Part shown: positions 58,784 to 64,000 of the stretch, piece after piece
How the letters are laid out: the number at the start of each line of letters is the position of its first letter
Numbering within the stretch: position 1 is the first letter of the stretch
NCBI RefSeq assembly: GCF_029714285.1
Contig: NZ_CP121662.1
Span: 3,468,001-3,532,000 of the forward strand
Direction of reading: 5' to 3'
Length of the DNA stretch: 64,000 nucleotides
Source: Rhizobium sp. CB3090
GTDB taxonomy: Bacteria; Pseudomonadota; Alphaproteobacteria; Rhizobiales; Rhizobiaceae
The notes under the pieces: model-generated
What the model saw: only the letters and a program-made list of their open reading frames with translations
The model's database searches: none
Told to the model about the DNA's origin: nothing
Position numbers and translations under genes: made by a program

Positions 58784-58815
58784 AAAAGCCGCCAGACATC
58801 AATCCAGCGGCTTTT
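58784..58815. terminator. Terminator for the L,D-transpeptidase gene
   Basis: A 9-bp stem, aaaagccgc / gcggctttt, with a 14-base loop, 22 bases beyond the transpeptidase stop on the minus strand. The T-run on the minus strand is aaaaa read in reverse. Confidence 0.75.
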
Positions 58816-58837
58816 GACTTCCATATAATACCAGCAA

Positions 58838-59512
58838 TTACTGGATCACGACGACCTTGGTGCTGTGGCCTGGCAGAACGCGGTTGTAGAGGTCGATGAC
58901 GTCCTGGTTCATCAGGCGGATGCAGCCCGAGGAAGCGGCAGTGCCGATCGAAGCCCATTCCGGCGTGCCATGCAGGCGGAACAGCGTGTCCTGGCCCTTC
59001 TCGTTGTAGAGATACATGGCGCGGGCGCCGAGCGGATTTTCAAGGCCCGGGTTCATGCCGTCGTCGACATACTTGGCGATTTCCGGACGACGGACCGCCA
59101 TTTCCTTCGGCGGATGCCAGGTCGGCCATTCCTGCTTCCAGGCGACATATGCCGTACCCGACCAGGCAAAGCCCTGCTTGCCGACGCCGATGCCGTAGCG
59201 CATCGCTTCGCCGTTGCCGAGGATGTAATAAAGGTGGCGCTCGCGGGTGTTGACGATGATCGTGCCCGGAGCTTCATCAGACTTGTAAGAGACGATCTGG
59301 CGGCGGAACTGCGGCTTCACCTTCTGGATCGGGATCGCCGGCAATTGGAAGCCGTTGTCGCTCGTGACGCCGTAGTCGCTATCGAACGTCTTGATGGTGT
59401 CGGAGGCGGAGTTGGCGGTAGCGGTCGGCGTGGCTGCGGCAGTGGTGGCATAACCAGCCGTGGCAAGCGTTGCGACAAGGCCGAGTGCGGTCATAGCATT
59501 GCGGATGCGCAT
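58838..59512 (-). CDS. L,D-transpeptidase (YkuD domain)
   Basis: A 224-residue exported protein. The signal peptide is about residues 1-28 (ALGLVATLATAGYATTAAA) and the YkuD domain starts near residue 80 (GTIIVNTRERHLYYIL). The active site is HGTPEWASIGTAASSGCIRL: the catalytic Cys is present, while the His before Gly-Cys in many family members is Ser here, a variant seen in rhizobia. It makes 3-3 crosslinks or attaches proteins to peptidoglycan. The ATG at 59512 is preferred over 59560 because the signal peptide begins there. Confidence 0.92.
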   Translation of the reverse strand: MRIRNAMTALGLVATLATAGYATTAAATPTATANSASDTIKTFDSDYGVTSDNGFQLPAIPIQKVKPQFRRQIVSYKSDEAPGTIIVNTRERHLYYILGNGEAMRYGIGVGKQGFAWSGTAYVAWKQEWPTWHPPKEMAVRRPEIAKYVDDGMNPGLENPLGARAMYLYNEKGQDTLFRLHGTPEWASIGTAASSGCIRLMNQDVIDLYNRVLPGHSTKVVVIQ

Positions 59513-59693
59513 GGAAGTCTCTTGGTGAGTTGTGACAGGGAATGGGATGGTATCGACCATCTTTGACTATGGTTTATTTTCTATTAAATTTAGCTTTGCA
59601 AGCTGGTGCGGGGCGACAAAAATAGCTCCGCTGCGCAAATTAAAGGGACATGGTTTTTTTGCAACAACGCTTGTTCGGTCCCCGAGGCAATTC

Positions 59694-60182
59694 ATGACGA
59701 TTTTGAGCGTTTACAATAACAATCCGTTAATAGATGGCCGGCAGTCGGAACGGGCGATGCTTGTACGTAAAGGCGTGCAACTATTACTGCACGAGATGCG
59801 CCACGCCGTCTTGCCGGAATTGCCGCTCGCCAGCGGCCGCCGCGCCGACCTGATCACGCTTTCGGAAAAAGGCGAGATCTGGATCGTCGAGATCAAATCT
59901 TCGATCGAGGATTTCCGTGTCGACCGCAAATGGCCGGATTACCGCCTGCATTGCGATCGCCTGTTCTTCGCGACGCACAAGGACGTGCCGCTCGATATCT
60001 TTCCGGAAGAATGCGGGCTTTTCCTGTCCGATGGTTACGGCGCGCATATGATCCGCGAGGCGCCGGAACATCGCCTGCCGCCGGCCACGCGCAAGTCGGT
60101 GACGCTGAACTTCTCGCGCGCCGCCGCCCAGCGGCTAATGCTGGCCGAATGGGCGACAGGTAAGTCTTTTTCGCCTGAATGA
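59694..60182 (+). CDS. mmcB: MmcB family DNA repair protein
   Basis: A 162-residue protein with a PD-(D/E)XK-type core: RRADLITLSEKGEIWIVEIKSS, where Asp and the E-x-K pair fit a nuclease site. In Caulobacter MmcB is SOS- and DNA-damage related. The frame is open back to 59532, but a GAGG site lies six bases before the ATG at 59694 and the extension has no homology. It is convergent with actR, with only 3 bases between the stop codons. Confidence 0.87.
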   Translation: MTILSVYNNNPLIDGRQSERAMLVRKGVQLLLHEMRHAVLPELPLASGRRADLITLSEKGEIWIVEIKSSIEDFRVDRKWPDYRLHCDRLFFATHKDVPLDIFPEECGLFLSDGYGAHMIREAPEHRLPPATRKSVTLNFSRAAAQRLMLAEWATGKSFSPE

Positions 60183-60185
60183 AGT

Positions 60186-60776
60186 TTATTTCGGCGCGCG
60201 CTTGGCGAGGATGCGTTGCAGCGTGCGGCGATGCATGTTGAGACGGCGGGCGGTCTCGGAGACGTTGCGCTCGCACATTTCATAGACGCGTTGGATATGC
60301 TCCCAGCGGACCCGATCGGCCGACATCGGATTTTCCGGCACCTCGGCCTTTTCGCCGGGCCTCTGCGTGAGCGCCGAATAGACATCGTCGGCATCCGCGG
60401 GCTTGGCAAGATAATCGAGAGCACCAAGTTTTACGGCGGTGACGGCCGTTGCGATATTGCCGTAACCGGTCAGCACCACGATATGCGTATCATCGCGTCT
60501 TTGCCGGATCGCCTCGATGACATCCAGGCCGTTGCCGTCACCCAGGCGGAGATCGACCACGGCGTATTTCGGTGGATTGGTCTTGGATTTGGCGACACCT
60601 TCCGCCACCGATTCAGCGGTATCGACTGCAAAGCCGCGCGTCTCCATGGCGCGCGCCAGTCGGCGCAGAAAGGGCCCGTCGTCATCGACGATCAGCAATG
60701 TCGCGTCAGGGCCGATATGGTCCTCAATGTCCTTGGCCCCCGCATGAGGGTCGGTGAGCTCTTTATCCGTCATCAT
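60186..60776 (-). CDS. actR: ActR (RegA/PrrA) redox response regulator
   Basis: A 196-residue regulator with a receiver domain (LLIVDDDGPFLRRL, phospho-acceptor Asp75 in YAVVDLRLGDGNG) and a C-terminal Fis-type helix (CERNVSETARRLNMHRRTLQ). This is the RegA/PrrA/ActR type, known for acid tolerance and redox control in rhizobia. The ATG pair at 60776 and 60773 are both possible. It follows actS on the same strand after a 69-base gap. Confidence 0.94.
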   Translation of the reverse strand: MMTDKELTDPHAGAKDIEDHIGPDATLLIVDDDGPFLRRLARAMETRGFAVDTAESVAEGVAKSKTNPPKYAVVDLRLGDGNGLDVIEAIRQRRDDTHIVVLTGYGNIATAVTAVKLGALDYLAKPADADDVYSALTQRPGEKAEVPENPMSADRVRWEHIQRVYEMCERNVSETARRLNMHRRTLQRILAKRAPK

Positions 60777-60845
60777 GTTCAATCCCGGCGACAAACGCCT
60801 GCATAGTCCTACTGACTTTAACGACCGAGTCTTAAGCCGTGAAAT

Positions 60846-62153
60846 TCATTTTGTCGAATTACTGTCGATTAACATGCGCGGCCATTCGATGCGGATGCGC
60901 GCACCCGGCGTTTCCGGATCGCGATTGCCGAAATTAAGCACGGCACCCGAACGCTCCAGCAGGGTTTTGGCGATGAACAGGCCGAGCCCGAGGCCGCCGG
61001 CGGTATCGTCACGCTGCCGTGTAGTGACATAGGGCTCGCCGATCCGCGTCAAGATATCGGCAGAATAACCGTTGCCGTCGTCCTCGATTATGATCGTCAG
61101 CGTATCGGGATCGTATTCCACCGTGACCGTCACTTTCTTTCGCGCGTAGTCGACGGCGTTTTCGATGAGATTGCCGAGCCCGTACATGATGCCCGCATTG
61201 CGGTTCAGCACGGGTTCGCCCACCCGCGGGCTTTTTTCGATCAACTCCAGTTTGATGCCGAATTCCCGATGCGGGGCGATGATCTCCTCCATCATAGACG
61301 ATAGCGTCAGCCGTCGCATATGCGCCTCGTCCTCGGAGGACAGTGTCGTCAACCGCCGCAGAATGTCGCGGCACCGCTCGCTCTGGCTGCGCAGCAGCGC
61401 CACATCCTCGCGGAAGCGGTCGTCCTGGCTGAGCTCGCGCTCCATCTCCTTGGCGACGACGCTGATGGTTGCGAGCGGCGTTCCGAGTTCGTGGGCCGCC
61501 GCGGCCGCCAGCCCGTCGAGTTGCGACAGATGCTTTTCCCGCTGCAGCACCAGTTCCGTTGCCGACAGCGCGTCGGCGAGCTGTGTCGCCTCCATGGAGA
61601 CGCGGTAGGCATAGAAGGCGGCAAAGGCCATGGTCGAGGCGATCGAACACCAGACGCCGAGCTGCATCACGCTATGAACATTGATCTCGACGCCGTCGTA
61701 CCAGGGCAGCGGAAAAGGCGAGAAGGCAAGGCCGGTGATGCAGATCATCGCCAGCACGATCAGCGTCATGCTGTAGCGGATCGGCTGCGAGGCGAAGGAA
61801 ATGATGACCGGCACGCAGACCAGTGCCGAAAACGGATTGGCAAGTCCGCCGGTGATCAGAAGCAGCCCGCAGAGCTGCAGAAGATCGAGGCCGAGCAGCG
61901 CAAAGGCGGCGGGCGGCTCAAGCCGGTGCGTCGGCGGATAGCGCAGCGTCAGGAAGAAGTTGATCCAGGCAAGACAGGCGATCAAGACACCACAGGCCAA
62001 GAGCGGCATGGGAAACTTCAGCCAGAAGGCGACGATCATCACCGTCACTGTCTGGCCGCCGACCGCGAGCCAGCGCAGCCGCACCAGCGTCTGCAGCCTG
62101 AGCCGCCGGCTGGTATGGTGGTCGTCCTGCGGCTTGGCGTCCGCATCCGGCAT
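60846..62153 (-). CDS. actS: ActS (RegB/PrrB) redox sensor histidine kinase
   Basis: A 435-residue kinase with six hydrophobic segments in the first 185 residues, the quinone-binding heptad GGLANPF at 102-108, the H-box HELGTPLATI with His221, and Cys261 exactly 40 residues later, matching RegB Cys265 relative to His225. NLIENAVDYARKK and GGLGLGLFIAK complete the ATPase. Starts at 62294 and 62183 are open, but AGAGGA lies nine bases before the ATG at 62153. It is 32 bases downstream of hrpB. Confidence 0.92.
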   Translation of the reverse strand: MPDADAKPQDDHHTSRRLRLQTLVRLRWLAVGGQTVTVMIVAFWLKFPMPLLACGVLIACLAWINFFLTLRYPPTHRLEPPAAFALLGLDLLQLCGLLLITGGLANPFSALVCVPVIISFASQPIRYSMTLIVLAMICITGLAFSPFPLPWYDGVEINVHSVMQLGVWCSIASTMAFAAFYAYRVSMEATQLADALSATELVLQREKHLSQLDGLAAAAAHELGTPLATISVVAKEMERELSQDDRFREDVALLRSQSERCRDILRRLTTLSSEDEAHMRRLTLSSMMEEIIAPHREFGIKLELIEKSPRVGEPVLNRNAGIMYGLGNLIENAVDYARKKVTVTVEYDPDTLTIIIEDDGNGYSADILTRIGEPYVTTRQRDDTAGGLGLGLFIAKTLLERSGAVLNFGNRDPETPGARIRIEWPRMLIDSNSTK

Positions 62154-62185
62154 CTTGTCCAATCCTCTGAAGAATCTGGCCATCC

Positions 62186-64000
62186 TCAGGTACCACGCGG
62201 CTTGGCTTTTGTCGTCGGCAAAGCGTCCGCCGGATCCTCCGGCCAAGGATGTCGGGGGTAGCGCCCGCGCATGTCGGCTCGCACGTCTTTCCATGATCCG
62301 GCCCAGAAGCCGGGTAGGTCGCGCGTCGTCTGGATCGGCCGGTGTGCCGGCGACGTCAGTTCCAACACCAGCGGCAGCCGACCGCCGCCGATGGCCGGAT
62401 GCTGCTTCAGCCCGAAAAGCTCCTGAACGCGGATCGTCAGCAGCGGTTCTTCGCCCTCATATTGGATCGGATGGCGCTGACCGGTCGGCGCTTCGAAATG
62501 CGTCGGCGCCATCCGGCCGAGATCGCGCTGCAGCTCATGCGGCACCAGCGACAACAGCCCGTTGGAAAGCCCGCCAGCCGAGATGTCGGAAAGGCCGCGT
62601 GCCTCGGGCTGGAACGGCGTGAACCATTCGTCCAGCCGCGAGAGCAGGGCCTCATTGCTCATATCGGGCCACGGCTCCCCGATCGTCCGGTGCAGGAAGC
62701 CGATCCGTTCCCGCAATTGCGTCGCCTCTTTCGAAAAGGGCAGGACGCCGAGCCCCAGCTCGCGAATACCGTCGGCCAGCGCCTTTGCCGCCTGCTCGCC
62801 CGTCGGTCTCGGTAAAGGCGTTTCCTCGAAGATGATGGCGCCGAGCCGGGTGACACGGCGCGCCCGCACTTGTCGGCTGGCCTTATCGAAGACGCTCTGG
62901 TCTTCCGTGCGGATTTCGCTTGGCAGATGCTCCTCGACGTCAGCGCGCGCAATGTCCGCCGCCGCCAGGATACGGGCCTGAGCCGCCCGGCCGGTGAGAT
63001 CGGCAATCACCAGCATCTGCGAACCGGCCAGGCGTTCCGTCTCCGGCAATTCGGCGCCGCGCCCATTCGCCATGACGAACCGCCCGCGCCCGCCGCGCTG
63101 CAGGGCGATGCGATCCGGAAAGGCATGCAGCAGCAATGAGCCGGCCAAGACCGGCACTCCCGCGGCCGCAGCCTTGCTCTCGCCCGCCGCTGTCGCCAGT
63201 CTCGCGGCCAGCCGGCGCGACGCCTCGGCCCTCTCGCCCTTCTCCGTCTTGAACCGCCGGAGGCGCTCTTCCACATCGATGCTCTGCCCGCCCAGTCCCT
63301 GTTCCGTCAGCAATATGGCGAGCATCGCCGCCTCACGCGCCTGGCCGAACTCCGCCGCCGAAATCACCATGGCCGATAGTCGCGGCGGCAAGGCCAGATC
63401 GCGCATCAGCCTGCCGCGGGCGGTCAGCCCGTTTTCGGTATCCAGAGCTCCCAGTTGCCGCAACAATGCCCGCGCCTCGGCAAGCGTCGTCATCGGCGGT
63501 TGATCGACAAAGGCAAGTGTCGAGGGGTCCTGCACGCCCCAATGGGCAAGATCGAGCGCCAGCCCGGAAAGATCGCTGGAGAGGATCTGTGGCGGCGTGA
63601 AGGCCGGCAGTGCTGCCGTCTGGCCGGGATGCCACAGCCGGATCGCAATCCCGGGCTCCGTTCGCCCGGCGCGGCCAGCGCGCTGATCGGCGGACGCCCG
63701 CGATACTCGCACCGTCTCAAGCCGGGTAATGCCGGTCGACGCTTCGAAGACAGGCAGCCGCTGCAGGCCGCTGTCGATGACGATGCGCACGCCGTCGATG
63801 GTGATGGACGTCTCGGCGATCGACGTCGCCAGCACGATCTTGCGCGTGCCTTTGGGCGCCGGCCGGATCGCCGCGTCTTGCTCCTTCTGGCCGAGATTGC
63901 CGTAAAGCGGCGCGATTACAGTCTCCGGCGCTATCAGGCCTTCCAGTCTCTCCACAGTACGGATGATTTCCGCCTGACCGGGCAGGAAGGCGAGGATCGA
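62186..64000 (-). CDS. hrpB: ATP-dependent helicase HrpB, C-terminal part
   Basis: The frame is open to the window edge at 64000, so the N-terminus is missing. The remaining 604 residues begin SILAFLPGQAEIIRTVERLE, followed by YGNLGQKEQDAAI, VLATSIAETSITIDGVRIVI and QRAGRAGRTEPGI, the DEAH helicase motifs IV to VI. The HrpB-specific C-terminal domain follows. It ends 32 bases before the actS start. Its role is RNA or ribonucleoprotein remodelling and is not well defined. Confidence 0.94.
   Translation of the reverse strand, partial: SILAFLPGQAEIIRTVERLEGLIAPETVIAPLYGNLGQKEQDAAIRPAPKGTRKIVLATSIAETSITIDGVRIVIDSGLQRLPVFEASTGITRLETVRVSRASADQRAGRAGRTEPGIAIRLWHPGQTAALPAFTPPQILSSDLSGLALDLAHWGVQDPSTLAFVDQPPMTTLAEARALLRQLGALDTENGLTARGRLMRDLALPPRLSAMVISAAEFGQAREAAMLAILLTEQGLGGQSIDVEERLRRFKTEKGERAEASRRLAARLATAAGESKAAAAGVPVLAGSLLLHAFPDRIALQRGGRGRFVMANGRGAELPETERLAGSQMLVIADLTGRAAQARILAAADIARADVEEHLPSEIRTEDQSVFDKASRQVRARRVTRLGAIIFEETPLPRPTGEQAAKALADGIRELGLGVLPFSKEATQLRERIGFLHRTIGEPWPDMSNEALLSRLDEWFTPFQPEARGLSDISAGGLSNGLLSLVPHELQRDLGRMAPTHFEAPTGQRHPIQYEGEEPLLTIRVQELFGLKQHPAIGGGRLPLVLELTSPAHRPIQTTRDLPGFWAGSWKDVRADMRGRYPRHPWPEDPADALPTTKAKPRGT

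Overview
The window is ordinary, dense, GC-rich core chromosome of an alphaproteobacterium of the order Rhizobiales, most likely Rhizobium or a close relative. The evidence is the gene order (maf-aroE-coaE-dnaQ-secB, trpFBA-accD-folC, chvI-chvG-hprK-EIIA-HPr, hisB to hisE-coaA next to hslVU, actR-actS), a DivL-type kinase, and RIME-like intergenic repeats. I see no rRNA, tRNA, CRISPR array, insertion sequence, prophage or defence island. The species cannot be fixed by eye.

Layout. 1-3122 (+): end of a pyruvate phosphate dikinase regulator, then maf, aroE, coaE and dnaQ, mostly overlapping. 3207-4314 (-): secB and fxsA. 4459-9797 (+): a Tim44-domain protein, MltA, an Smr protein, an XRE regulator and gyrB. 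9866-16092: nitroreductase, DUF2218, a Xi-class glutathione transferase, a decayed decarboxylase fragment, an FAH-family hydrolase, PHB depolymerase, DUF2852 and a YgjP-type metallopeptidase. 16183-21531 (+): trpF-trpB-trpA, accD between two inverted RIME-like repeats, and folC. 21782-33833 (-): trxA, addA, addB, a MurU-like nucleotidyltransferase, a TsaE-AmgK fusion and divL. 34151-40455: ahcY (-), a GST (+), then HPr, EIIA, HprK, ChvG and ChvI (-). 40809-44952 (+): pckA, arfB, alkB and a frameshifted membrane glycosyltransferase gene. 44894-49550 (-): coaA and the hisE-F-A-H-(DUF2628)-hisB cluster. 49766-58571 (+): hslV, hslU, DUF1402, a cytochrome P450, a lone hydantoinase A and malate synthase G. 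58838-64000: an L,D-transpeptidase (-), mmcB (+), actR, actS and the end of hrpB (-).

How the genes work together. Several units handle the envelope and its stress: MltA, the L,D-transpeptidase, MurNAc recycling (AmgK/MurU) and ChvGI. ChvGI is physically linked to a nitrogen-type phosphotransferase branch (HprK, EIIA, HPr). Carbon and reserve metabolism is represented by pckA, phaZ and glcB, and redox control by ActSR. DivL links the region to CtrA cell-cycle control.

The points most worth checking are a 1-base frameshift in the glycosyltransferase gene at about 44112, the decarboxylase fossil at 12001-12243, transglycosylase-like motifs in the DUF1402 protein, the TsaE-AmgK fusion, two RIME-like copies with compensatory stem changes around accD, and a perfect inverted repeat upstream of ahcY. 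I did not find a clearly new multi-gene system here.
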